A stretch of 64,000 bases of DNA from Bacillota bacterium (GCA_021820965.1 JAKACZ010000007.1:1-64000), one strand, 5' to 3'. Counted from the first letter of the stretch, positions 9,250-18,335 are shown. Notes: a model not told the origin generated them from the letters alone. Numbers and translations are program-made.

Positions 9250-10650
9250 ATGGCTGAACAGACGCAACAATCGCTTCAATCGGGGTCTGTAGGATTCTGG
9301 CAATTGACGTATCAATCTATATCCCTGGTATCGCCCGCCGGGGCTATGGCCGCCACCTTAACTGGAGCGGCAGCCTACGCCTTGGGAGCTTTACCCCTGA
9401 CGTATATTTTGGCGATTATTGCCGCGGCCTTCACTATCAATACGACCGTCCAATTCTCCCGGCACATTGCTAGTGCGGGCGGCTTTTACAATTATGTCAG
9501 TCAGGGGTGGAGTCCGCGCGCAGGAGTCATCACCGGGTGGCTCTTTATGTTGTCGTATTTCATGGTGTTGACTAATGCCGCACTGTTTGTCGCGGGCGTT
9601 TTCGTTCCGGGGTTAGTGAGCTATTTTCACGGCCATCTGCCGGCCGAAAGCTGGGTCGTGCTTATGGCGCTTATTTATCTCTTCGTGTTGTATTTCGCTT
9701 ACCACGGCATCCGCCCGTCCCTGCAGTATTCGCTATGGACGGGAGCGGTCGAGGTGCTGGTGCTGGTTGTGGTTGCGATCGGCATTATTGTTTTTCCCCA
9801 CACCCACAATACCGGCGCCGTTTTTACGAAGCCGTCATTGGCGTTACATGGCTGGTCCGGGATAGGGATTGGGATGATTTTAGCGATGTTTTCCATGTCC
9901 GGCTCGAGTGGGGCCGTCACTTTGGGGGAAGAAACACATCAACCTCATCGCCTTATTCGGAATGCAGTGATAACCTCTTTTGGATTCGCGGCCGGTTTGT
10001 TCCTGCTAGTGTCATATGCGCTCACCGTCGGCTGGGGTCCGAACATAATGGGATCATTTGTCGCCGCCAGCATCCCCGGTGTGATTTTGGCGCGGCATGA
10101 CCTAGGCTTACCGATGGCCATTGTCCTTCTAGTGTTTATCATTAACAGCCTGTTGGCGGGGTCGCTGGCGCCTCAGAACTCACTGGTACGGATGATATAT
10201 GCCTTTGCTCGCGATGGCGTCCTGCTGCCTAAGGCTTTCCAGCGCGTCCACCCGCGGTATCATTCTCCTCATACGGCTATCCTGTGGTCTATCATTGTTG
10301 CCTTCATCGTGAGCTACTTGGCCGGCCTCATATTCGGTCCGTTTAACGGGTTCTTGGTCCTTGCCACCATTTCGTCTGTTGCCTTGTTCGTCGGGCACAT
10401 TTTAGCGAACATCGCGTTGCCCCAGTTCTATCGCCGCGTGGGTGGGTTCCGTTGGTTTGCCCACGTTGTGGCTCCGATTGTCAGCAGCATTTTGGTTATG
10501 TTAGGAATATGGTTTACGGTGTATCCGTTTCCATGGCCGATCGTGTTGGGACCTATCGTGGTCGCTGTGTGGGTGTTGATTGGCCTGTGGGGAACTGCCC
10601 ATATTGATCCGGAACGATTGGCGCGGGCCGGTCAGCACAACGCGTCTTGA
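9250..10650 (+). CDS. APC-superfamily amino acid permease
   Basis: 466 residues in about 12 membrane segments. The first helix carries the APC-type unwound motif (SLVSPAGAMAATLTGAAAYA), and SAGGFYNYVSQGWSPRAG plus SGSSGAVTLGEETHQPHR (the intracellular E-E loop) support an APC/AAT-type amino acid or amine importer in the cytoplasmic membrane. I start at ATG 9250, after GGAAAGGAGAG; an ATG ten codons earlier lacks a ribosome site. Substrate unknown. It stands alone between accessory regions; a T-poor hairpin (CCCCTCT...AGAGGGG) follows its stop. Confidence 0.85.
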   Translation: MAEQTQQSLQSGSVGFWQLTYQSISLVSPAGAMAATLTGAAAYALGALPLTYILAIIAAAFTINTTVQFSRHIASAGGFYNYVSQGWSPRAGVITGWLFMLSYFMVLTNAALFVAGVFVPGLVSYFHGHLPAESWVVLMALIYLFVLYFAYHGIRPSLQYSLWTGAVEVLVLVVVAIGIIVFPHTHNTGAVFTKPSLALHGWSGIGIGMILAMFSMSGSSGAVTLGEETHQPHRLIRNAVITSFGFAAGLFLLVSYALTVGWGPNIMGSFVAASIPGVILARHDLGLPMAIVLLVFIINSLLAGSLAPQNSLVRMIYAFARDGVLLPKAFQRVHPRYHSPHTAILWSIIVAFIVSYLAGLIFGPFNGFLVLATISSVALFVGHILANIALPQFYRRVGGFRWFAHVVAPIVSSILVMLGIWFTVYPFPWPIVLGPIVVAVWVLIGLWGTAHIDPERLARAGQHNAS

Positions 10651-10878
10651 ACACAATACCCGCGCATTCCCCTCTCGACAGCCAAGAGGGGGTCAAGCAG
10701 CTTAGTCCGCAGGGCTAGATATGTCAAATCGTTTTTGCAACGGACTGCAACCAGGGCCCCGGGGCAGTCCGGGGCTTCGTCGACATTAGCTGGTCGGTCC
10801 TGTTCAGCCGGACGGAATCCTCTCCGATGCTTCGATGCAGGCGGGAAGTTCCGGTTACGGATCTCGCGGCGATGGTGG

Positions 10879-11067
10879 CTAAGGCAGCATGCAAAAACAA
10901 CTTTCATGATTTGGGTGGCGGGTTGGATTGAGCGCGTTGAAGATCTCGTTATCCACCTTGCGACCTTTCTGGTAGGTACGCTCATCCAGTACGGCTTGGA
11001 CCGCTCCTCCTCGACGAGTGCGCGTATTGCCAAGGCATTGGAAAACCGTGGCGGGCAAGAATCTCAC
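10879..11067 (-). pseudogene. ISAzo13-family transposase C-terminal fragment (copy 1)
   Basis: The translation CLGNTRTRRGGAVQAVLDER, followed by TYQKGRKV and LNPTRHPNHE, matches the C-terminal end of the ISAzo13-type transposase seen again at 16441-16794. Sequence similarity continues about 40 bp past the coding end in both copies. Only about 60 residues remain. Its 5' edge abuts a topoisomerase-like fragment on the opposite strand. A dyad CGGACTGC/GCAGTCCG lies further out at 10741-10771. Confidence 0.7.
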
Positions 11068-11165
11068 GGCAACTCAGGTCAAAACTCTGCTTGCAGTCAT
11101 CAAGGGATTTAAGAGCAAGGCGGGAAAGTCGTTCGACGCCCGGTTAAAACTAACAGTCCGGAAGG
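11050..11165 (+). pseudogene. Topoisomerase III-like C-terminal fragment
   Basis: The frame gives KNLTATQVKTLL, IKGFKSKAGKSFDARLKL and then unrelated sequence. The LTxxQvKxLL / IKGFkSKxGKxFDAxLxL pattern is the repeated C-terminal motif of bacterial TopB and related mobile-element proteins. Only about 38 residues remain, with no start or end, so it is a fragment left by recombination beside the ISAzo13 piece. Confidence 0.5.
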
Positions 11166-11334
11166 ACGGGTGGCCGTTGGGTTCAAGCCGCGTTCGGCTT
11201 CGACCCCCGGGAAACCCTCCCCTAAGCGAAAGGCCGAGGTCTAGGGACGGCACCCCCTCAGATACACCTGCCCCACGTATCTTACGTTTTTCTCCGCGTT
11301 CCATGATACACTGATGTCATAGTGAAAGGATCGG

Positions 11335-11574
11335 ATGAAACGTATTGTATTCGGCCGTCATGCGCGGCGGCAAATGCAGTTGTACCGGATTACCCCCGCC
11401 GCGGTTGAGGCCATCATCCGACATCCTGAACATCGCCAGCCGTCTATCCACGGCTCGGGACGGGAAGACTGCTATGGTCAAATCGAAACGCAAGGTTGGA
11501 TTCAGGTCGTCATCTATGAGGACACCCAGCAAATTACGGTGGTCACGGCGCATCCGCGTCGGCACTATCCATAG
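11335..11574 (+). CDS. DUF4258 protein, probable partner of DUF2283
   Basis: 79 residues, ATG behind GAAAGGATCGG. The pattern FGRHARRQMQLYRIT, EAIIRHPEH and VVTAHPRRHYP is that of DUF4258, small RelE/BrnT-like proteins often encoded next to DUF2283. It lies 12 bp from the DUF2283 ORF at 11587, forming a two-gene unit. A toxin-antitoxin-like role is a common inference for such pairs but is not shown by the sequence. Confidence 0.7.
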   Translation: MKRIVFGRHARRQMQLYRITPAAVEAIIRHPEHRQPSIHGSGREDCYGQIETQGWIQVVIYEDTQQITVVTAHPRRHYP

Positions 11575-11586
11575 AGAGGAGAGATA

Positions 11587-11754
11587 TTGATCGTGCGAAT
11601 CGATTACGATCCGGACGCCCATGCTCTTTACATCACGGTGAGAGATGCGGAGCCGACCTTTGGCGAAGATGTGTCCCCTGGGGTTATCGGCCATTACGAT
11701 AGCTTAGGTCAGCTGGTTGGTGTCGAAATATTGGATGTCATCGGCCCCGTTTGA
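11587..11754 (+). CDS. DUF2283 protein, short and possibly C-terminally frameshifted
   Basis: 55 residues from TTG 11587 (GAGAGGAGAGA upstream) or GTG 11593. It reads VRIDYDPDAHALYITVRD then YDSLGQLVGVEILDVIG, the standard DUF2283 fold signature. After GPV a TGA occurs, yet the +1 frame continues APFDALRHLTIPDPAPSVSA, which resembles a normal DUF2283 tail, so a small frameshift has probably shortened it. Paired with the upstream DUF4258 gene. Confidence 0.65.
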   Translation: MIVRIDYDPDAHALYITVRDAEPTFGEDVSPGVIGHYDSLGQLVGVEILDVIGPV

Positions 11755-11982
11755 TGCCCTGCGTCATCTGACCATTCCCGACCCGGCTCCTTCCGTTTCC
11801 GCTTAGTATGCACGTGGACGAAGACGTGGCTGCCGTACGATGGTGGTGCTGTCCTGCATTGCTCTCAATCCCCATCTTGGGCGCTTTTTCCTTGGGCAAC
11901 TTCTTCAGCAGGAGGTTGCAACTGCTTGTGATCCAACAATTATGTCATAAAACATGATATAATGCATTTAGGTGATAGAACG

Positions 11983-12633
11983 ATGGACGAACAGTTTGTC
12001 AGTATTGGCAAAGCCGCAAAGATGCTCGGCATGAGTATCGAAGGGCTCCGGAAATGGGAGCGCGAGGGGCGGTTGATTCCGGTGCGCACGTTGACGAATC
12101 ATCGTCGTTATCGGGTGGCCGACTTGCATGCTCTGATGCACGATACGGATCCCAATTCCGCGCCCGACACCCATTGCATCCTCTATGCCCGAGTTTCCAC
12201 CAAGAAACAACAAGAGGCGGGGAATTTGGACCGCCAACTGGGCCGATTGACGACATATGCTGCGGAGCAACACTGGACGGTCGTCGCCGCGCTCACCGAT
12301 GTCGCCAGCGGATTAAACGAAGAACGCCGAGGCTTGCATCAACTGCTGGATCTCGCCCGGGAACGGCGGGCGAGCGTCGTGGTTGTCGAATATCGGGACC
12401 GATTAGCCCGGTTCGGTCTCGGGTATCTTGAAACCTTTCTGCACGCCTTCGGCGTGCGTGTGGTCGTGATGGAAAGTCCGGTGAAAGACGATCAACAGGA
12501 ACTGGTGGAGGACTTAATCGCCATCACCACATCGTTCTCGGCGCGCATTGACGGCACACGCGGGGGAAAAAAGGTGGGCGCGACCGTGCGTCAAGCGATA
12601 GCGGCCTTAGCTCAGGAAGGAGTCCCGAAATGA
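11983..12633 (+). CDS. tnpA: IS607-family serine recombinase TnpA
   Basis: 216 residues. Residues about 5-50 form a MerR-type helix-turn-helix (SIGKAAKMLGMSIEGLRKWE). The resolvase catalytic domain follows, with the active serine in YARVSTKKQ near 65 and the conserved VVVEYRDRLARFG and GVRVVVMES blocks. It catalyses integration and excision of the element by serine recombination. I use the ATG at 11983; a longer frame begins at 11962. The frame is intact, so TnpA may still be active, unlike the downstream TnpB. The TGA overlaps the ATG of the next frame. Confidence 0.9.
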   Translation: MDEQFVSIGKAAKMLGMSIEGLRKWEREGRLIPVRTLTNHRRYRVADLHALMHDTDPNSAPDTHCILYARVSTKKQQEAGNLDRQLGRLTTYAAEQHWTVVAALTDVASGLNEERRGLHQLLDLARERRASVVVVEYRDRLARFGLGYLETFLHAFGVRVVVMESPVKDDQQELVEDLIAITTSFSARIDGTRGGKKVGATVRQAIAALAQEGVPK

Positions 12634-14142
12634 AAACCACGACACGATGCTCCGCCGCCTGATGCGCAAATATGGCTTTATGCTGCGGTTTGCGTTTCAA
12701 CGCCTGGGGGAAGGCCTCGTCAACGTCGGGACGCTCGAACGGCATTTATCGAGTGACACGGAAGTTACCCCTGCGCTATGCCAAAGACGCGGTACAGGAA
12801 GCGCAGGATCTTATCCGCGCGCCATCAAGCCATGCAAGACGGTCTCACGCTGTGGACCCAACGGATCAACAAAACGGAAGAGCGCCTTTCGACCCTGCGA
12901 TCCGCGAAACATTCGAATGCCTGCCGCATTGCCGGCCAAGAACGGAAGCTCGCGCATCAAGAAAAACAGCGGGCGTTTTATCAACAGCATGTCGAGGCAG
13001 GCACCTTTCCTCCGGTGGTGTTTGGCACAAAAAAACGGTGGTTGGATCGGTTCCAGACTCTCGATGACCCCATCGCCGAACAGGAACGCCAGCAGGCGTG
13101 GCGAGAAGAATGGGACGAGAGCCGGAATGGTCGGCTGTCAGCGCGTGGGGATCGAACCAAAAGGGGCAACCCCCTCCTGCGCGTCCGCGCAGAGGCCGAC
13201 CAGTGGATCTTAGAAATCTCTCTCGATTGCCTCAAACCGGGCAAACCCGACGCGAAAGTCCCTCGGTATGAGAAACTGGAGATCCCTCTCTATATTGCGC
13301 GGAAGGTGTCCAAGAAAACCGGCCAAGTCAATGGGCGCGATTATGAGGGGCTTCTGCGCCGCGTGCTCGCCGCCGGCGACCCCTATCAAGTCGAAATTCT
13401 CCGACGGCACGGACGCTATCAAATCCGGATGACCGTCGAAGAAGTCCCCGCGCCCATACAGACCGGTCCTCGTCATGGCTGGGTGGGAGTGGATACCAAC
13501 AGCACCTTTTTGGCTCTCTGTCACGTGTTGCCGAACGGCAATCCCCACGCCTTCGCGACGATCGGGGACCCCCGTCTCTTCGATGTCCGATCGACCCAAC
13601 GCGACGCGTTGGTGGGAGGTCTCGCGGTCGAGACCGTTCAGTGGGCTAAGGCTCGTGGAGCGGGACTGGTCGTGGAAGACTTGCAGTTCATCCATGATCG
13701 GGAGGTGAGCGCCAAGTTTAACCGCGTGACGCACCAGTTTAATTACCGGGCCTTGCTGACGGCGGTCGAACGACAGGCCGCGCGGGAAGGCGTCGCCTTG
13801 CGGAAAGCCACACCGGCTTATACCTCGATTATCGGGCGGTTCAAGTATCAGCCGCAATACGGGATTAGCGTGCATCACGCCGCGGCCCTCGTGATCGGGC
13901 GACGAGGCGGACTGAAAGTCCCGGGCTCCGACGGGAGTCCCGGGAAAGTCCGCCGGGAAAACGTCCCTAAAGCCTTGCGGCTCTGGATGCAAGACCGCGA
14001 TCAATGGAACGACCCCACTTATCGGAAAAATGATTGGAGTGCATGGGCTCGGATTAACCGGATCATCACGAAGACGTTGGCATCGCACCATCAGTATTTG
14101 AGTGCCTGGTTAGGGTATCGCAAGACGTTATTCTCCGAATGA
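12630..14142 (+). pseudogene. tnpB: TnpB-related RNA-guided nuclease, N-terminus frameshifted
   Basis: The N-terminal part moves through frames: MKTTTR from 12630, then DTMLRRLMRKYGFMLRF, then LPLRYAKDAVQEAQDLIRA, then a 454-residue open frame from 12778. The RuvC-like half is intact: GWVGVDTN (RuvC-I Asp, about 13491) and LVVEDLQF (RuvC-II Glu, about 13672). Between it and GISVHHAAALVIGRRGG (13861-13911) there is no CxxC...CxxC zinc ribbon and no DxNAA-type RuvC-III aspartate. The second copy at 57 kb has the same arrangement, so this is a subfamily trait rather than decay. TnpB proteins cut DNA guided by an RNA from the element's right end. At least two frameshifts make this copy probably inactive, unless sequencing errors explain them. 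Confidence 0.8.
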
Positions 14143-14338
14143 CCAACATCTCATTCCCCCGTCGCCACCACGTGGCGAAAGGAGCGACGGGGCATCTTGA
14201 CGAGGGCCGGGTAACACCCGGGCTGAGGGTACCACCAAACGGACGTGCGGACGATGGGTCGTGCGCTTCTCCGTCTGGGCTCCTGAGCGGTGTGTGGAGG
14301 ACCAACGTCTCCATACAATGGGGCGGAAGCCACCCCCG
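14143..14338 (+). ncRNA. Right-end (omega-type) RNA of the IS607 element
   Basis: Directly after the tnpB stop comes a chain of helices: CCCCGTCGC 14158-14166 with GCGACGGGG 14185-14193, an inner GCCAC/GTGGC, CCGGG/CCCGG at 14208-14222, GCGGACGA 14248-14255 with TCGTGCGC 14260-14267, and GTGTGGAG 14292-14299 with CTCCATAC 14309-14316. The second copy at 56517-56712 keeps the first hairpin base for base. It changes both strands of the last two stems while preserving pairing. The shared end GGGCGGAAGCCACCCCCG (14321-14338) marks the scaffold end, and flanking DNA from 14339 would act as guide. Location and structure match TnpB omega RNAs; expression is not shown. Confidence 0.7.
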
Positions 14339-14381
14339 GGTGGTACTGGGCCACCGGGGCAACGCTGACCAACGCACAGCT

Positions 14382-16316
14382 TCAGGGAGAGGAAACGAGT
14401 CCCACAGTATACACGTTCACCATGCTGGAGGCCTGGGCATACACCCGGACCTCCAGTTGGTTGTTTTTGGAGCCCGGAACTGGATCGGTCCTCCACCATC
14501 CCCATCCGCCGTAGGGACGCGACGGTCTGGTCGTGTTGAATACGAACGGATAGGACTCAGTGACCCTCCGTCCATTGGATAACGTCACGTAGCGGTTAGC
14601 CACAAGATGCCCGGTCGTCGCGTCCCACACTTGGATCTGAGCGGGTCCCCACCCGGAAATTGTGACCGCCACATGGTACGTGCCGTTCGGTTTGCGCCAG
14701 TATGCCTGATCGATAATGTTCCCGTTGTTCCCAAGGCCCGCCACGTACCAGTGCTTAGGCGTGGATCCCACCACCGGAGCACCCGTCTGGGTGCCGAAGG
14801 CCCATGCTGGCAACGTCTTTCGCGGACCAAAGACTAGAGGCGCACTCCCACGAATTCGCCACAGATAGACCCCATGATCATAATAGATTAACGAGGCCCG
14901 ATGAGAATCCGCAAGGTCTCCCAATTCTCGGGCCATGAGCGATACACTGCTTAGATGAACACCTTGGTATGGTGCTAGGAGGACGTAATTAGGGCGTCCG
15001 GCCGCTAGACGGAAATGTATGTTGGCCATCATCGGATATACAGCTACCCTGTTCGCAAATCGGCCGATGACTGCTTGAGGCGCAATGAGCGCGGCGTCAT
15101 GTGGAATCATCCGCTGGATTGTGGTCAATGCCCCGCTCGCCGCCAAATTCACCCGGACCCACGTGGGTGCAACCCGGGGTATCCAGGCCGCGGCCCACCC
15201 AAGGGCGTTTAAAATCATCAATGAAGTGATGATAGGTACTGTTTGGCGCCATCGAAGACGCCTACCGACCCACGAGGTAACGAATAAGGAGCCCATGGCC
15301 ACAAGTCCCTCGATTGCAATATTTTGGAATCATGGCTCGCTAAATAGGATGTAGGCCGTCAAACTACTTGGCACCAGGGCCGTAACGACGCCTCCGATCC
15401 CCCACGGTGACAGCAATCCCAGCAATCCAGCCGGTGACAGATTGGCAAAGAGATTGGCCCTTCGCTGCCATAGCATGGAAAGCGCTGGGGCAGGGTGCCG
15501 CACGATATGGATTACCAGACCCGGAACTGTCAAGTGGGCAACGCCATGGGCAAGGTAACCATAAGATGGTGCGAGCACGGCCCCTTTGTCTGCGCCGAGG
15601 GCGCCGATCACCAAGAGCCAACCCATGCCGACGCCGATCAGCACCACAGCTACCCTCCATTGCCTCAGCAATACAGCGGTTATTCCCAGTCCGACCACCA
15701 AGAGGCAAGCGACGTCACCTGCCATCAGGCTTATAGCGACCCACGCGGCAAGCACGCGTCGGTTACCACGCCACAGCGCATAGGCGGCGCCCATAATGGT
15801 CAGTGCCATCAGCGACTCGGAATGAAAGTCGAAGGCCGCCGCCCAGTACGTCCACGGGTTCGCAACCAGCAAGACGATGCCTGTAGCCCGCAGCCACGGA
15901 CGCCACGCTTCTTGTTGCCCGTTCGCCCAACTGGTGATCCATGTCCACGCAATCCATTCGGCACCAACCAGCGCCGTGCTCTGAATCCATAGCAGGACCA
16001 GTGCCGACGGGATGATCCATACGAAGGGAACCAGCAGGTACATGATAAGCTCGAGGTGGTTATCCAAAAATGGGTAGCCTGCAACGGTGCTGTAGGGATT
16101 CCAATGCCCATGCGCCATGAGCCAGAGTGCCTGCCAGTATAGACCGAAGTCATGCGTCAGTGCAAACCGACTGAACTGATAGGCATTGAAGACCAACAGT
16201 GCGACCCATTGGACCCCAAGGGGAACGCACCACAAATACTCTCGCTTCCATTGCATCCGGTCGAACCGCTCGCGCCATCCCAACTTCACCACAGACCGAC
16301 GTGTCTCCGCTCCCAT
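14382..16316 (-). pseudogene. DUF2079 membrane protein interrupted by one TGA
   Basis: A DUF2079-type polytopic membrane protein of about 644 codons. The N-terminal half (starting at 16316) has the family's FALTHDFGLYWQALWLMA, FLDNHLELIMYLLVPF and AAAFDFHSESLMAL motifs, with about nine membrane segments. At 15330-15332 a TGA follows ILFSEP; the same frame continues FQNIAIEGLVAMGSLF into the rest of the protein (PNYVLLAPYQGVHLSS), so a TGG-to-TGA change probably replaced a tryptophan. DUF2079 proteins resemble glycosyltransferase-C membrane enzymes of unknown substrate. The 3' end lies 44 bp from the IS607 right edge. Confidence 0.75.
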
Positions 16317-16440
16317 CCGTAAATCCCCTTGCCTGATGTATTACCCCAGTATTCGACAGCATCTCACAATCTCCTGTCTCCGCAGCCTCCCGGCACGAGG
16401 CGGTGCTGAACTGGTGCGTCTCTAAGGATGCCCCACCCCA

Positions 16441-16794
16441 GTGCGGCACCGTCGGCTACGGCCTGCATGGCCTCGCCGCCAGCCTGAAGATGCTATACCT
16501 CTTGGGCTTTGCCAACGGCTTGACGCGGTAGGGCGGAACGCCATCGAGCACGAGCTATTCAGTGCCATTCGTATCAATTGGCGCGGCCGGACGCTCGCGA
16601 CGTTTGAAACGGTGGTCCAATGCATTGGCCATACGCGCACCCGCCGAGGGGGAGCGGTCCAAGCTGTACTGGATGAGCGAACCTACGACAAAGGTCGTAA
16701 GGTGGCTGACGAGACCCTTAACGCGCTCAATCTAACCCGTCATACCTTTCATGGGGAGTGGAACTACGTGGTCCGCCCGCAACCCAAATCATAA
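16441..16794 (+). pseudogene. ISAzo13-family transposase C-terminal fragment (copy 2)
   Basis: The last 70 residues, INWRGRTLATFETVVQCIGH through TRTRRGGAVQAVLDERTYDK to GEWNYVVRPQPKS, match the end of ISAzo13-type DDE transposases. Upstream the AIEHELFSAI block is recognisable but what precedes it is scrambled. The fragment is inverted relative to the copy at 10879-11067, and the two bracket the IS607/DUF2079 segment. Confidence 0.8.
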
Positions 16795-16980
16795 AGCCTA
16801 TTTTTGCGGGCCGCCTAAGCGCCGCGAATCGATGCCGAGCCGCATATTCTCGCCGATGGCAAGGCTGTGGGCTCGATAGGAAAGTCGGTCGGCTTATCCG
16901 AGCTGGCGTCCCCGCTTCCCGAGAACTTCCCGAGAACGACGGGTGTGGCAGCGCGCTTTTTGCCGGAAGCGAGCGTAAAG

Positions 16981-17082
16981 CCCGGGCCTCTTTTAGGCCC
17001 GGGGACCGTTCCCCTTGCTGGGACGAACGGTCGTCCCTCCCTTTCGGGAGTGAACGATCGCATCGGAGGGGATGTCTCCTCC
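16981..17082. other. Cluster of four consecutive perfect hairpins
   Basis: CCCGGGCCT 16981-16989 pairs with AGGCCCGGG 16995-17003. GACCGTTC 17004-17011 pairs with GAACGGTC 17025-17032, with inner CCC/GGG. CTCCC 17037-17041 pairs with GGGAG 17046-17050, and GGAGG 17065-17069 with CCTCC 17078-17082. Read on the minus strand the first hairpin ends in GGGCTTTACG, similar to the hairpin-TTTTACGG at the IS200 remnant at 36 kb. It is probably the right end or RNA of a lost IS200/IS605-type element. The following 280 bp to 17365 hold no gene. Confidence 0.45.
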
Positions 17083-17365
17083 TCTGGGGTTGATCAGGAG
17101 CTACCCTTCGGTCATAAGCGCGTGCCCCGGCCGGGCCACAGTGTTTGCCCCTTATTGAAAGTTGTGGTGCGCTATAGGCAATCTTACTTTTGGTTAGTGG
17201 GTGGATCGCTGTCCCATGAGCCTGCCCTATCTTTATTCCCAAGAGAGCGATGGCCTATTTTTGCCCAATCCCTCGCAGGTAAGTGGCGGTCAATGCCCCA
17301 GACCAGTATCCTTACGCTGCGAAAATGTCTACAATCGAAATAAACAGTTTTTGGGGGGCTTGGTA

Positions 17366-18325
17366 ATGCTGAAGGGCAATTTAGTGCTGGATCTTAGCAC
17401 CTTGCTGCCCGGTCCCTATGCAACCACCCGATTGGCAGAGTTGGGGGCTACAGTTTGGAAGGTGGAACCGCCGGGAGGGGACCCTGCCCGGTTTGCCTGG
17501 CCCCAGCAAGATGGGGTCGGGTTGGTGTATCAGGTTTATATTTCCGGGAAACAGGTCTTTCATATTGACCTCAAAACCAAGGCGGGGAGACTGCAACTTT
17601 ATCACATGGCCAAGGACGCTGACGTTCTCCTTCATGGATTTCGCCCAGGCGTGGCGGAACGACTCGACATCGGCTATGACCGTCTAAGAGAAATCAACCC
17701 GCGACTCATTTACTGCGCGTTGACGGGATATGGCCAAGTCGGCCCTTGGGCGCGATATGCCGGCCATGACATCAATTATATGGCGGTCAGCGGTATGCTG
17801 TCCCAGCATCATGACATCAACGGCCACCCCATTATGCCGACTGTTCAGTGGGCAGATTACCTAGGTGGACAGGCTGTCGTGGAGGCGATCCTGGCCGCAT
17901 TGGTCGCACGCCAGCGGTCGGGTCAGGGCACATTTCTCGATGTGTCGATGACCGGTGCATTAAGGCGGCTATTAATGATGCATGACGCGATTGACTCAAC
18001 GGCGCAGTTGACCAATGGGGTGCCGGAATTGACCGGCCAATCGGTCTCATATCACCTGTACGAGACACAGGACGGGAGGTGGATAGCGCTGGGCGCGCTG
18101 GAATTTAAGTTCTGGGAAGCGTTTTGCCGGGAGGTCGGCCGAGAAGGGTGGGTTGCCCATCACCATAGTGCCGCCACGTCCGACAACCCGGTGTTTCGGG
18201 AATTGATCGACTTGTTTCGGTCTCGCCCTCTGGTTGATTGGACGGATTTGGGCCGGCGTGTGGATTGTTGCCTCACACCGGTGTTGACGTTAAGGGAAGC
18301 TCGACAGTATCTACAGCAAGTTTGA
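17366..18325 (+). CDS. CaiB/BaiF CoA-transferase family, racemase-like
   Basis: 319 residues. Motifs are those of family III CoA-transferases and alpha-methylacyl-CoA racemase: STLLPGPYATTRLAELGATV at residues 9-28, RPGVAERLDIGYDRLREINP, CALTGYGQVGPWARYAGHDI, then NYMAVSGML. The GHDINY block is characteristic of the racemase branch. At 319 residues it is shorter than the usual 360-400. Start ATG 17366 follows a G-rich site (TTGGGGGGCTTGGTA). It lies in an apparent operon with an SDR and an acyl-CoA dehydrogenase, suggesting branched-chain or methyl-branched acyl-CoA breakdown. Substrate is inferred only. Confidence 0.8.
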   Translation: MLKGNLVLDLSTLLPGPYATTRLAELGATVWKVEPPGGDPARFAWPQQDGVGLVYQVYISGKQVFHIDLKTKAGRLQLYHMAKDADVLLHGFRPGVAERLDIGYDRLREINPRLIYCALTGYGQVGPWARYAGHDINYMAVSGMLSQHHDINGHPIMPTVQWADYLGGQAVVEAILAALVARQRSGQGTFLDVSMTGALRRLLMMHDAIDSTAQLTNGVPELTGQSVSYHLYETQDGRWIALGALEFKFWEAFCREVGREGWVAHHHSAATSDNPVFRELIDLFRSRPLVDWTDLGRRVDCCLTPVLTLREARQYLQQV

Positions 18326-18335
18326 GTTGGGAGGA

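Larger units (their letters stand above)
11940..14338 (+). mobile_element. IS607-type element with TnpB-related gene
   Basis: Serine-recombinase tnpA, then the TnpB-related gene overlapping by ATGA, then a structured 3' RNA. The right edge is placed at 14338 because the second copy (56517 on the other strand) shares sequence up to that base and diverges immediately after. The left edge is not fixed; an AT-rich segment with TATAAT at 11958-11963 precedes tnpA. IS607 elements have no terminal inverted repeats, consistent with what is seen. Confidence 0.75.

Noticed and set aside
4520-15332. Stop-codon recoding, because three genes have single in-frame stops (TAG 4520, TAG 7440, TGA 15330)
   Set aside because: They involve different stop codons, two are in mobile or defence pseudogenes with other lesions, and all housekeeping genes end normally at these codons.
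16727-17242. 171-codon minus-strand frame
   Set aside because: It is antisense to the ISAzo13 fragment and the hairpin cluster; composition is arginine/proline-rich as expected from GC-rich shadow sequence.
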